Shown: one piece after another, positions 26,583-35,700 of the stretch
Layout: each line of letters opens with the position of its first letter
How positions within the stretch are numbered: the first letter of the stretch is position 1
DNA from: JBGRQA01 sp041725895
Lineage (GTDB): Bacteria; Bacteroidota; Bacteroidia; Bacteroidales; Marinifilaceae
NCBI GenBank assembly: GCA_041725895.1
Contig: JBGRQA010000004.1
Coordinates: forward strand, 62,001 to 126,000
DNA length: 64,000 nt
Direction of reading: 5' to 3'
Notes under the pieces: model-generated
Told to the model about the DNA's origin: nothing
Database searches by the model: none
What the model saw: the letters and a program-made list of their open reading frames with translations, nothing else
Translations under genes and position numbers: made by a program

Positions 26583-28496
26583 ATGCAACCCCTGAAAATC
26601 CTTTTCATTACCATCCTAATTCTTTGCACCTTTTGCACTAGTTATGCTTCCCAGGATAATACGATTCAGAAACTAATTCAACAAATTGACACCACAACAA
26701 AAAAAGCAAAACTATACAATCAACTCTCCCAGGCTTACTTGAAAATCTCCAATGAAAAAAGTCTGGAATCTGCTAAGGAAGCACTTCAGTTCGCTCAACA
26801 GGATAAGGATTCAATCGAAATAGCAAATTCCTTCAATCACATTGGAACAGCTTATTCCAATCTGGGAATCTATAACAAATCGATTGAGTTCTACTTAAAA
26901 TCGCTAACACTCTTTGAAAAACTGGGAAACCAACAAAAAGTGGCAGATCTGTACTGTAATCTGGGACTCACCTATATGGATCTGGAGGATTATCCCAAAA
27001 GTCTGGACTACCTAAAAAAATCCCTGGCTATAGGTCAGCCCCTGAATAATCTTGACTTTTTGGCTTCTATCAATCAAAACTTTGGAGCCATTTACCAGGA
27101 AATGGGAGAATCCGATAAAGCATTTACCTATCACGAAAGAGCCCTTGAGCTATACCTACAGCTTAATGATTCTATCGGAATTGCTCAAATGTACAACAAC
27201 TTCGGTAATTTTGCTCATGAGCAAAATCAATTGGAGAAGGCAATTGAGTACTTCAACAAATCGCTACTAATAAAAACAAAGCTAGGCGATTTACATAGCA
27301 TTGGACTTTCTCACAGCAATATGGCCATTATGTTTGTATCCGAAGAAAGATACGACGAAGCATACAAACACATAAAGGAACTTCATAAAATTGCCACTAA
27401 AACCAACTCCCTAATCCTAAAAAACAGTGCATTTTTTTTACTTACGACCTATTATGAAGAAAAGAATAACATTCCCAAAGCCTATGATTATTTAAACGAA
27501 TACCTCATCACCCTGGACAGCCTTTATAAGCTTCAAAAAACGGCAGTAATTGCCAATCTTGAAGATCGTTATAAAATAGAAGCCCAAGACAAGGAAATTG
27601 AACTTTTAAAAAAAGACAATCAAATCCAAATCCTGGAATCTAAAAAGCACAAATTTCAGAGGAATGCCACCCTTGTTCTTTCTTTGCTTATTACCCTACT
27701 TTCCATAGGAATTTTTGCAGCCTACAGTATGATACGGAAACGCAATCGAAGACTGGCTGTGAAAAACAAAAAACTAAAGGAGTCGGAACAAATACAGAAG
27801 GAACTGAACGGTACAAAAGATAAACTATTCTCCATTATTGCACATGATCTGATCAACCCCTTTAATGCTATACTGGGTTTCTCAACATTCCTACACAAGA
27901 ACTACTTCCGAATGGAGGAAAAGGACCGAATCCATTCCGCTCAAAATATTCATGAAGCCTCGCAGCAGGCATTCAATCTACTAAACAACCTGCTGCAATG
28001 GGCCCGTTCGCAAACCAATAAACTTTCCTATCGTCCTTCTGCTCTCAATCTGTTCTCCATAGTAAAGCAGAATGTATTACTACATGAATCCAATGCCCGG
28101 GAAAAATCAATCGACATTCAAATAGCTGTAGATGAAAATTCAATCGTATATTCCGACGAACATCTCCTTTCTACCGTCATCCGGAATCTACTATCCAATG
28201 CCATAAAATTTACCAACCCCAATGGAAGAATTACTCTTCGAAGTGAAAAGAAAGATGGAATGATGGAGGTCTCTGTTTCGGATAATGGCGTGGGAATAGA
28301 TAAAACGAACCTGGAACAACTGTTTAAAATGGAACAAAATAATTCGCAACCCGGCACCTTAAAAGAACCAGGAACCGGCCTTGGACTTGTACTTTGCAAG
28401 GAATTTGTTGAAAAGAACAGGGGAAAAATTTGGGTGGAAAGTGAATTGGGTAAAGGAAGTTCCTTTATTTTTACCGTACCTTTATCAAAAGATTAG
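26583..28496 (+). CDS. TPR-containing sensor histidine kinase
   Basis: 637 residues from the ATG at 26583; the longer frame starting at 26484 overlaps xseA and precedes the signal peptide (MQPLKILFITILILCTFCTSYAS). About six tetratricopeptide repeats fill the periplasmic part (for example SFNHIGTAYSNLGIYNKSIEFYLKSL). One membrane segment follows (ATLVLSLLITLLSIGIFAAYSMI), then a coiled-coil, the H-box FSIIAHDLINPFNAILGF with the phospho-acceptor His near residue 421, and the HATPase with NLLSNAIKFTNP, GVGID and GTGLGLVLCKEFVEKNRG. No receiver domain or adjacent response regulator exists, so it is an orphan kinase. Its stop is 9 bases before xseB. Confidence 0.92.
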   Translation: MQPLKILFITILILCTFCTSYASQDNTIQKLIQQIDTTTKKAKLYNQLSQAYLKISNEKSLESAKEALQFAQQDKDSIEIANSFNHIGTAYSNLGIYNKSIEFYLKSLTLFEKLGNQQKVADLYCNLGLTYMDLEDYPKSLDYLKKSLAIGQPLNNLDFLASINQNFGAIYQEMGESDKAFTYHERALELYLQLNDSIGIAQMYNNFGNFAHEQNQLEKAIEYFNKSLLIKTKLGDLHSIGLSHSNMAIMFVSEERYDEAYKHIKELHKIATKTNSLILKNSAFFLLTTYYEEKNNIPKAYDYLNEYLITLDSLYKLQKTAVIANLEDRYKIEAQDKEIELLKKDNQIQILESKKHKFQRNATLVLSLLITLLSIGIFAAYSMIRKRNRRLAVKNKKLKESEQIQKELNGTKDKLFSIIAHDLINPFNAILGFSTFLHKNYFRMEEKDRIHSAQNIHEASQQAFNLLNNLLQWARSQTNKLSYRPSALNLFSIVKQNVLLHESNAREKSIDIQIAVDENSIVYSDEHLLSTVIRNLLSNAIKFTNPNGRITLRSEKKDGMMEVSVSDNGVGIDKTNLEQLFKMEQNNSQPGTLKEPGTGLGLVLCKEFVEKNRGKIWVESELGKGSSFIFTVPLSKD

Positions 28497-28505
28497 ATTT
28501 AAATC

Positions 28506-28706
28506 ATGGCAAAGAAAAAAATTAACTACCGCGAAGCTATTTCTGAAATTGAAGAAATTATCGAAAAGATAGATAATGAAGAACTTGATGTGGATGAACT
28601 TTCCGATAAAGTGAAGAGAGTATCCGAACTCCTAAAAATCTGCAAAGAAAAACTTCACAATACAGAAAATGAAGTGGACAAAATATTAAATGAAATTGAT
28701 GAATAG
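28506..28706 (+). CDS. xseB: exodeoxyribonuclease VII small subunit
   Basis: 66 residues, of the right size and pattern for XseB: INYREAISEIEEIIEKIDNEELDVDELSDKVKRVSELLKICKEKL, a helical hairpin that binds the XseA coiled-coil in multiple copies. The ATG is 9 bases after the kinase stop, and the end overlaps the start of the next gene, so translational coupling on both sides is likely. Confidence 0.93.
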   Translation: MAKKKINYREAISEIEEIIEKIDNEELDVDELSDKVKRVSELLKICKEKLHNTENEVDKILNEIDE

Positions 28707-30144
28707 AATATTGAGACACCTGCTTCTCCTTCTATTTTCGGTTTGGCTTTTCTCTTGTACTGGTCAAACACCTCCGCCATCCAAAGCTCAACGAGCCATA
28801 CAGCATTTTGCTTCGGATACGGAATTGAAACATGCCAGCATTGGGTTTTTGGCCCGGGATCTGTCATCAGGAAAAACCATAGCTCAACATCAGGCAGAAA
28901 AAAGTCTGGCACCTGCCTCCACCCTTAAACTGTTAACCACAGCCACTGCACTGGAAATTTTGGGTCCGGATTTTCAATTCTCAACACAAATTGCCCATAA
29001 TGGAAAGGTGTTACCTTCCGGTCAACTAAATGGCAACCTATACCTTATTGGTGGCGGCGATCCCACACTTGCCTCCAAATATTTTCCTTTGCAAAAAGAT
29101 ATTCTAAGCCATTGGCGCAAAAAAATGCAAGAATATCCCATTACTTCCATCCAGGGAAAACTAGCAATTGTTGAAAACTGTTACGATCAGGAACTACCCC
29201 GAACCTGGATCTGGGAAGATATTGCCAACTACTATGGTGCCATGATTCACAGCATATCCTACCGGGACAATACCTATACCTTGTTTTTTGAATCCGGACC
29301 AGCTGGAACTCCAACCAAAATTCACAAAATAGATCCGCCTCTCAACGAGATCGAATTCAAAAATCAGGTAATCAGTTCATCGGTCAACCGTGATCAGGCC
29401 TACATTTTTGGTGGTCCCGAAAGTTCCTCCAGAATCATAAAAGGAAGTATTCCACAAAAGCGCAAAAACTTTAAAGTAAAGGGAGCTCTCCCTTATCCTG
29501 GAAAAATTCTTCGCAACGATTTCCAATCCGAATTGGAGCAATCCGGCATTCCTATCCGGGGCAAATCATTGGAAAAAGACATCGTATCATCCCCATTGAC
29601 AGTTCTGTGGGAACATCGGTCCCCTAAATTGAGTGATATTGTATACCAAACCAATCAGAAAAGTATTAATCTTTTTGCCGAGCATCTACTCTGCCAAATA
29701 GGAGTTCAAGTATACCAGAAGGGAAACCTAAGTCATGGATTGCAAGCCATGAAGGAATTTTGGAAAGGAAACAAGATGGATATCCAGGGAATTCAACTAT
29801 TTGATGGTAGTGGCTTATCCCGATTCAATGCGATCAACGCCAGCTTTCTAACAAAAGTTTTGGTCTATATGACCCATTCTCCCAATTCATCAGCATTTCG
29901 GAATTCATTGCCTATAGCAGGCAAATCCGGCACACTCAAAAATTTTGCAAGAGGGACCGTTCTGGAAAACAAGTTACAAGCCAAAACCGGCTCTATGCAA
30001 GGAGTTAGATGCTATTCGGGTTACCTTCCGAATAGTAAAGGAAAGCTTATAGCATTTACCCTCATCATAAACAACTACAATTGCTCGCCTTCAGCTCTAT
30101 CTGAAAAGGTAAAACAGCTTTTAATTAAAATATATTATTCTTAA
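28690..30144 (+). CDS. dacB: PBP4-type D-alanyl-D-alanine carboxypeptidase/endopeptidase lipoprotein
   Basis: 484 residues. The signal ends in a lipobox (LFSC, Cys23), so it is lipid-anchored in the periplasm. The penicillin-binding motifs are SxxK = S77-T-L-K80 (LAPASTLKLL), SxN = S-I-N in NQKSINLFAEHLL, and KTG in LQAKTGSMQGVR near residue 430, with the large inserted domain of class C PBPs between the first two. It trims or cleaves peptide cross-links in peptidoglycan. ATG codons at 28690 and 28699 are both possible; both overlap the end of xseB. The name dacB is by class, and other PBP4 paralogues are possible. Confidence 0.92.
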   Translation: MKLMNRILRHLLLLLFSVWLFSCTGQTPPPSKAQRAIQHFASDTELKHASIGFLARDLSSGKTIAQHQAEKSLAPASTLKLLTTATALEILGPDFQFSTQIAHNGKVLPSGQLNGNLYLIGGGDPTLASKYFPLQKDILSHWRKKMQEYPITSIQGKLAIVENCYDQELPRTWIWEDIANYYGAMIHSISYRDNTYTLFFESGPAGTPTKIHKIDPPLNEIEFKNQVISSSVNRDQAYIFGGPESSSRIIKGSIPQKRKNFKVKGALPYPGKILRNDFQSELEQSGIPIRGKSLEKDIVSSPLTVLWEHRSPKLSDIVYQTNQKSINLFAEHLLCQIGVQVYQKGNLSHGLQAMKEFWKGNKMDIQGIQLFDGSGLSRFNAINASFLTKVLVYMTHSPNSSAFRNSLPIAGKSGTLKNFARGTVLENKLQAKTGSMQGVRCYSGYLPNSKGKLIAFTLIINNYNCSPSALSEKVKQLLIKIYYS

Positions 30145-30203
30145 ATTAAGATCCGTATTTGAACGTTTACTCTTTTGTTTTACCTAGATTGAACTCATTC
30201 TTC

Positions 30204-32084
30204 ATGAGCCGACGGATTAGCATTTTTGTACTTCTTATTTTTCTTTTTTTACATCCTTTTGAGAGTTTTTCAGAAATTGAATCTCAAAAAAATATTTTAA
30301 TACTTAATTCCTACCACGATGGATTAAGTTGGTCCGATGAACTCGTATCAGCCATAAAAAAGGAATTGCTTTCCTATCCGAAATCAAAACAACTCTACAT
30401 AGAGTATATGGATACCAAACGGTTCTATTCCGAGGAACATTTGAACAACCTTTACCATCTTTACAAGAAAAAATACAGGGACCAAAATTTCGATCTAATC
30501 ATATCTTCCGACAATAATGCTTACGACTTTTTACTACAGTATAAGGAAGACCTTTTTGGAGACACCCCCTGCCTGTTTTGTGGCTTAAATATGGTAATTA
30601 CTCCTCCTAAAGGGTATACCGGAATTTTCGAGATTCCCAATGTAAATGCTACACTTGACCTGATAAAGAAATTCCATCCCGAATTAAAGCAGCTCACCAT
30701 CGTAAGTGACTGGAGTACCACAGGTATACTTTCCTCCGAGAATTTTGAGCGTACCCTTCAAGCAAGAACTGATACCATTCCACATCGAATTATTGCTCCC
30801 AAGAAACTGGAGAACTTAAAAGAGGAACTATCACAACTGGGTACAGGTGACATCGTTTTTTTCCTTCTCTACAACCGGGATAAATTGGGCAATTACTACA
30901 GTTACGAAGAAAGTTTCCAACTTTCATCTCCCTCCTGCAATGTTCCAATATACTGCATGAGAAACTTTTACATGAATTCAGGAGCCGTTGGTGGTATGCT
31001 TACCACTGGAAAAATGCAGGGAAAAATGGTTGCCCAAATGGCGCTCAAATTGCTCAAGGGCACGCCTATTGACAATATTAAGTCCCAAACAGCTCCTCAC
31101 CAGCTAATTCTTGATTACAAGGTATTAAAACGATTTGGAATTGACACTAAAAAACTTCCTCCCAATACCCACCTGATTAATTTGCCCTACAGCTTTATCA
31201 GGGAAAATAAAAAGATCGTAGTTCTAACCCTCACCATTTTTATTCTACTGATTCTGGTTATCATTTCCTTGTCCGTTATCATCCATTTGCGGCATCTTAA
31301 GATTCACAGGGAACAATTACATGTTCAAGAATTGGAAGCCAATCAACGTACATTAGAATTGGCAAAGGAAAAAGCAGAGGAATCGAACCGATTGAAATCC
31401 TCTTTCCTGGCCAATATGTCTCATGAAATTCGTACTCCAATGAACGCCATTATAGGCTTCTCGGAACTACTCTCCGATACTGGAAGAACGGAAGAAAACC
31501 GGAAACGTTTTATCGATATCATTCAGAAAAACACCAAATATCTTCTCCGTCTTATAAATGATATTCTAGATCTCTCCATAATTGAAACCAACCAGCTTAA
31601 AGTAATCATTCGGGAATGCGATTTACAGGAACTACTGAATACCCTGCTGGAAAATCATTTGAACCTAATTCATCAAACAAATAAGGAGATACGATTGAAT
31701 CTGGTAACACCTAAGGAAATGACTAAAGAAGTTATAAAAACAGATTGCATTCGATTACGTCAAATCCTTACCAATCTCTTGGAAAATGCAATAAAATTCA
31801 CCTATCAGGGCACCATCGATTTCGGTTATGAACTCCATAAAAAGGAATATCTTTTCTTCGTTAAAGATACAGGAATAGGAGTCTCCAGTGATATGCAAAA
31901 GGTTATTTTTGACCGTTTCCGGCAAGCAAACCTTGATTCCGACACCCGGGAATTCGGAGGAACAGGCCTGGGCCTTGCAATATCAAAAAGTCTGGTGGAA
32001 TTATTGGGAGGGGAAATATGGATCGATTCGGAGCCAAACAAAGGGGCCTGCTTTTACTTTACAATTCCCATCACCGAAAAATAA
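30204..32084 (+). CDS. hybrid sensor kinase: ABC-substrate-binding-like periplasmic domain plus histidine kinase
   Basis: 626 residues from the ATG at 30204, which begins the signal sequence MSRRISIFVLLIFLFLHPFESFS; the frame start at 30159 is upstream of this. The periplasmic part (about 30-330) resembles the ABC substrate-binding (ABC_sub_bind) family: NILILNSYHDGLSWSDELVSAI, FDLIISSDNNAYDFLL, GDTPCLFCGLN. One membrane segment (IVVLTLTIFILLILVIISLSVII), a coiled-coil, then HisKA with NMSHEIRTPMNAIIGFSELL (His near residue 406) and an HATPase ending GGTGLGLAISKSLVELLGGEIW. It ends without a receiver domain. The signal it senses is unknown; no response regulator gene is beside it. Confidence 0.9.
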   Translation: MSRRISIFVLLIFLFLHPFESFSEIESQKNILILNSYHDGLSWSDELVSAIKKELLSYPKSKQLYIEYMDTKRFYSEEHLNNLYHLYKKKYRDQNFDLIISSDNNAYDFLLQYKEDLFGDTPCLFCGLNMVITPPKGYTGIFEIPNVNATLDLIKKFHPELKQLTIVSDWSTTGILSSENFERTLQARTDTIPHRIIAPKKLENLKEELSQLGTGDIVFFLLYNRDKLGNYYSYEESFQLSSPSCNVPIYCMRNFYMNSGAVGGMLTTGKMQGKMVAQMALKLLKGTPIDNIKSQTAPHQLILDYKVLKRFGIDTKKLPPNTHLINLPYSFIRENKKIVVLTLTIFILLILVIISLSVIIHLRHLKIHREQLHVQELEANQRTLELAKEKAEESNRLKSSFLANMSHEIRTPMNAIIGFSELLSDTGRTEENRKRFIDIIQKNTKYLLRLINDILDLSIIETNQLKVIIRECDLQELLNTLLENHLNLIHQTNKEIRLNLVTPKEMTKEVIKTDCIRLRQILTNLLENAIKFTYQGTIDFGYELHKKEYLFFVKDTGIGVSSDMQKVIFDRFRQANLDSDTREFGGTGLGLAISKSLVELLGGEIWIDSEPNKGACFYFTIPITEK

Positions 32085-32086
32085 AA

Positions 32087-32133
32087 GGATTGCTCCTATC
32101 CTGCCCTCAATCAGGCCGGGTAAAGAACAATCC
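32087..32133 (-). terminator. possible terminator of the porin gene
   Basis: An outer 6-bp stem (ggattg 32087-32092 with caatcc 32128-32133) encloses a smaller one (cctg/cagg). On the minus strand it is followed by ttttattttt, 17 bases after the porin stop. The long imperfect middle makes it only moderately convincing. Confidence 0.4.
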
Positions 32134-32149
32134 AGTACATTTCATACTC

Positions 32150-33403
32150 TTAAAAGAAATAGTAAACAGCCAAAGTCATTCGGGTATTGCCAACCCATTG
32201 AGCATTGTCTACTTTTCCTTTGCTATTGGTTACTCCATAAGCTGCAGCCGTGTATTCACCTTCCAACTGCAATCTAAGATTTTTTAAATTCACATTTACA
32301 CGCGGAGCAATACGATACAATTCATCAATATCCTTTCCTCTACTGTAAATACTTCCTGCTATTTCATCGTTAGCTCCCAGGTTTTGCGAATACCCTGCAA
32401 AAACACCAACCCCAACTTTTCCTGGTGTGTAATCCAAATCACACCATCCTGCCAATATCTCAATTGGGGTAAATTCTGCTTCTCCTGTGGTTGCATCAAC
32501 CGATTTTTCAGCATAACCTCCCAACATCAGAACATCAGTAAGATTAGATCCATAGGTGGATTGAACCTTAAAAGTAAAAGGCTTAAAATCAAACTTGGCA
32601 TATCCCATCACAGCCCATGAAGTGAGCGTATTGTCTGCTTGATAATTCACTGTACCATTTTCTGTCTCAATGGAATTCGACAAAGCAGGTTTAATGGTCT
32701 TAACTTCAGCAGTGGTTCCAAACAAATGCTTGCCTGCATAGTAATGGATTTGCCCTTGTGCTATTGGTAATGCGGCATTTCTCACATACTTATTGGAGGC
32801 TCCGTCAGGACCAGTACTGGTATAATCTCTTTCGGTTAAAATAGCAGCCAAAAACTTCCAGTTATCGGTACGATGGGTCAAACGAACCTGCGGATTTCTC
32901 GCAAAAGGTTTAAAGGGAAGTCCCGAGTTGGTTCCAACTTGTCCGGGCAACACTTCTAACGTAAACATAGGCGACCAGGTTTGCCCCACCAACAGGGAAG
33001 TCTTTCCCCAATCCAACTTTACATAGGCATGACGAACACGAAATCCATTCACATCTTTCTCCCCATTGCCCATAAACTCAGCCTCCAGCAATCCGGAAGA
33101 TTTCCCCCCTAGAATTTCCGGTCCGGTAATACGAGTCCAGGTTCTGGATTGTATCACAGCCATATTAAAGCTGTTTGATGCATTCAAATCTTTCCCATTC
33201 GGATCCAAAATTTCGTTTTTGGGGTACAACATTACGTGACCTTCCCTGGCACTTACGGTTTGGCGGGAATCGTAGATAAATCCGGTATGAACATAGCCCC
33301 CCATTTTTACAGAAATAGGAAATGGCTTCTTCTTTTCCTGAGCATTCCCCCATAAGCTACTCATGAGAAGCAGTAGCGTTAATACAAATGTAGTGTTCTT
33401 CAT
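32150..33403 (-). CDS. outer-membrane porin-like beta-barrel
   Basis: 417 residues. A signal peptide (MKNTTFVLTLLLLMSSLWGNAQ) precedes a protein made of alternating amphipathic strands, ending in the aromatic YYF expected of an outer-membrane barrel. Segments such as VKMGGYVHTGFIYDSRQT, RTWTRITGPEILGGKSSGLLEAEFMG and KLDWGKTSLLVGQTWSPMF resemble the DcaP/porin_4-like families found widely in Bacteroidota. The substrate is unknown. The upstream region contains four 22-bp tandem repeats that may regulate it. Confidence 0.8.
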   Translation of the reverse strand: MKNTTFVLTLLLLMSSLWGNAQEKKKPFPISVKMGGYVHTGFIYDSRQTVSAREGHVMLYPKNEILDPNGKDLNASNSFNMAVIQSRTWTRITGPEILGGKSSGLLEAEFMGNGEKDVNGFRVRHAYVKLDWGKTSLLVGQTWSPMFTLEVLPGQVGTNSGLPFKPFARNPQVRLTHRTDNWKFLAAILTERDYTSTGPDGASNKYVRNAALPIAQGQIHYYAGKHLFGTTAEVKTIKPALSNSIETENGTVNYQADNTLTSWAVMGYAKFDFKPFTFKVQSTYGSNLTDVLMLGGYAEKSVDATTGEAEFTPIEILAGWCDLDYTPGKVGVGVFAGYSQNLGANDEIAGSIYSRGKDIDELYRIAPRVNVNLKNLRLQLEGEYTAAAYGVTNSKGKVDNAQWVGNTRMTLAVYYFF

Positions 33404-34083
33404 AGTTGATTGTTAGGTTTTAGAAAGCTGCAAAGATAGAAGCTTATCAAAAAACACAAAAGGAAAATACGATTCGTTGCGGCAATCATTTTTATTCGTT
33501 AACAATAAATATATCAACCACCTTACACGCTTAACAAAGTTCAACTACTATATGTTTACAACATTATATTTTTATTTTGCACCTACTCACAAGTGATATT
33601 TTTAGTACTCATCAGCAATAATTAATTTCCTACTGTATACTTTTATTTTTCCTGCTGTGTATTTTTAATTTATGAGCTGTGTATTTTGGTTTTTCCTGCT
33701 GTGTATTTTTAATTTTTAAAGGGTCTTTTTTTGGGCATTCCAAAACCCGCATAAAGATTGGCACTCCAGGATTTGTTTTCTTTCAGTAATCGTTCAAAAA
33801 GTGAAAGGGAAAATGTGGATCGGAAGCATAGGGAATTGACATTTTCTATCTGAATATAAATTATTGCCAATTTTCCTTCCGTAAAGAAAAAAACCCACAG
33901 TAAAACCTAAAGATCAAACATTTACACCAACTCGTGCAATAAAACCAAACTACTTGATTAAAGCAGCCCCTGCCCCCTCATATTGATAAAAAAGAGCTTA
34001 AATTGTGTAAAAAAACGCAACACAACACTTAACTTAATAAAAACACACGAAATACAATTGAAATCTATCACACTCAAATTCTA
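33404..34083. other. 680-base intergenic region between porin and thiD
   Basis: No open frame here looks like a gene. From 33404 to 33600 the DNA is A+T-rich. Bases 33629-33716 contain the tandem 22-bp repeats. From 33717 to 34083 I see no clear signals; it is non-coding on both strands in all frames I could judge. Confidence 0.6.
33629..33716. repeat. four tandem 22-bp direct repeats
   Basis: Units at 33629, 33651, 33673 and 33695, each exactly 22 bp. Units 2 and 4 differ at one base (cctgctgtgtatttttaatt); units 1 and 3 share the core ctgtrtaytttt. The constant 22-bp period is two helical turns, so all four copies face the same side, as expected of a regulator array. They lie 225-315 bases upstream of the porin start codon. 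Confidence 0.85.
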
Positions 34084-34887
34084 TTATCGTTTTGGAAAAT
34101 GGCATAGAGGTCCGTTTCCTGTACCGATTTGATATTTGGATCCAGCCAGGAGACATTGTTCCAGGTAGGCTTTGGCTTCCTGTACAGCTTGGGGCAAAGC
34201 CAATCCACTTGCTATAAGAGTTGCAATAGCCGAAGACAATGTACAACCAGTTCCATGGGAATTGTTGGTCGTTATTTTTGGGGAGGAATATTCATAAAAC
34301 TTCTTTTCTGCTCCATCATACAAAATATCGGTGGCCAATTCTCCTGCCAGATGCCCGCCTTTTACCAAAACCGAAGTGGGACCCAACTGCGCCAAATCTT
34401 TTGCTGCCTGTCGCATTTGAGCGATCGATTCAATTCTGGTATTGAGTAGAAATGCCGCTTCGGGTAGATTGGGAGTTATTAAACCTGTCGTTGGAAAGAG
34501 ATGCTCCTGCATGGTTTGAATCGCTTCAGACTGCAGCAATGCCCGCCCACTGGTTGAAAGGAAAACCGGATCAAGTACAACATTTAAAAGCTTTAACTCC
34601 TTCACTTCTTCGGCAACAACTTTCACGATCTTCTCATCATGCAACATCCCAATCTTAACAGCATCTGCTCCTATATCCTTCACTACCGATTGAATCTGTT
34701 GCCGCACCATTTCAGCCGGTACCGGATGTACTCCATCCACCCCCCTGGTATTTTGAGCCGTAATGGCAGTAATAGCTGACATGCCATAACCTCCCAAAGC
34801 AGCAATAGTTTTCAGATCAGCCTGAATACCTGCTCCGGCTCCACTATCCGATCCTGCAATACTCAATACTTTGGGATATATTTTCAT
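34084..34887 (-). CDS. thiD: hydroxymethylpyrimidine/phosphomethylpyrimidine kinase
   Basis: 267 residues, normal for bacterial ThiD. It phosphorylates HMP and then HMP-phosphate to give the pyrimidine diphosphate used in thiamine synthesis or salvage. The motifs VLSIAGSDSGAGAGIQADLKTIAALGGYGMSAITAITAQNT at the start, DAVKIGML, LDPVFLSTSG and VKGGHL, and the end NNSHGTGCTLSSAIATLIA, are all present. It is last in a leftward thiamine gene row, 135 bases after the pyrophosphokinase, and may share the riboswitch-controlled transcript. Confidence 0.95.
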   Translation of the reverse strand: MKIYPKVLSIAGSDSGAGAGIQADLKTIAALGGYGMSAITAITAQNTRGVDGVHPVPAEMVRQQIQSVVKDIGADAVKIGMLHDEKIVKVVAEEVKELKLLNVVLDPVFLSTSGRALLQSEAIQTMQEHLFPTTGLITPNLPEAAFLLNTRIESIAQMRQAAKDLAQLGPTSVLVKGGHLAGELATDILYDGAEKKFYEYSSPKITTNNSHGTGCTLSSAIATLIASGLALPQAVQEAKAYLEQCLLAGSKYQIGTGNGPLCHFPKR

Positions 34888-34987
34888 GATGCAATTAAAG
34901 ATCTACTTGGCTAATAGAACACTGATGATACAGATGAAACGAATCTACATTGCTCTCTCTTCCAAACCACTATTCAACAATCTACTA

Positions 34988-35013
34988 GCCACTTGTTACA
35001 TGCTACTTGTCAC
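34988..35013. repeat. two 12-bp direct copies (GCYACTTGTYAC)
   Basis: gccacttgttac (34988-34999) and gctacttgtcac (35002-35013), 14 bp apart, in the gap between the thiamine pyrophosphokinase and thiD genes. Probably a simple duplication; no role is evident. Confidence 0.5.
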
Positions 35014-35022
35014 TATCGACTC

Positions 35023-35643
35023 TTAATATTCCTGAAAGACAATCAGAGGGCCACCCTCAAACTCTATTCGGAAACTTTCCCCCATGGATTCGTTCAACGT
35101 TCCTCTCCATAATTCGCTCAAATTTTCTTCGGTTAGTGCATACCTAAGATTGGCTGTTGTGATGCGTGTATTCACCGAAGTCGAAAAAATAGAGATTTGC
35201 TGACGGGTATAACTTTCAAAGTTTTTGGATCGCAGAATCGGAGTAAACACTCCATGATCGGTAAGCATGCGCACCTTCACTTTACGAATATACTGCGGCA
35301 AAAGAAAAATATTCCCAATTGTATGATCCTCCCGCTCACCGGTAGCACCCAGAATTACCAGGTCGTTGTAATTGTTTTCGATGCACCAGTTTACGGCCTT
35401 GGTTAAATCATTGGTCTCCTGTGTGGAGAAATGATAGATGATGTCCCGATATTTCAACCGCAACTCCTCATCCATAGAATCCAGATCACCAATTACAAAA
35501 TCAGGTTCCAGTCCGTGCTGTATTAATTTTTGAGTAGCCCCATCACAACAAACAATATCTTTTCCGGATTTGAGTATCCGCAAAGGAATTTCGTGAGTTG
35601 GGAAGGTTCCGTTAGCTAAAATTACTGCAGATTTGCCTTTCAT
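35023..35643 (-). CDS. thiamine pyrophosphokinase
   Basis: 206 residues. It transfers pyrophosphate from ATP to thiamine, giving thiamine diphosphate directly. Visible motifs are IVCCDGATQKLIQHGLEPDFVIGDLDSMDEEL in the N-terminal catalytic domain, THFS-type QETNDLTKAVNWC, and GATGEREDHTIGNIFLL, which are the family's substrate and magnesium loops; a small beta-rich thiamine-binding domain follows (from about residue 140). It is downstream of the PnuT transporter and the TonB receptor in one apparent operon, so imported thiamine can be pyrophosphorylated at once. Confidence 0.93.
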   Translation of the reverse strand: MKGKSAVILANGTFPTHEIPLRILKSGKDIVCCDGATQKLIQHGLEPDFVIGDLDSMDEELRLKYRDIIYHFSTQETNDLTKAVNWCIENNYNDLVILGATGEREDHTIGNIFLLPQYIRKVKVRMLTDHGVFTPILRSKNFESYTRQQISIFSTSVNTRITTANLRYALTEENLSELWRGTLNESMGESFRIEFEGGPLIVFQEY

Positions 35644-35700
35644 TACTACAAAGCTTTTTCGTTATGCTAATCACAATTTTGAAAAGTTTTGTAAAAATAA

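Noticed and set aside
33629..33716. CRISPR-like array
   Set aside because: The 22-bp units are contiguous, without spacers, and there are only four, so this is a tandem repeat and not CRISPR; no cas gene is in the window.
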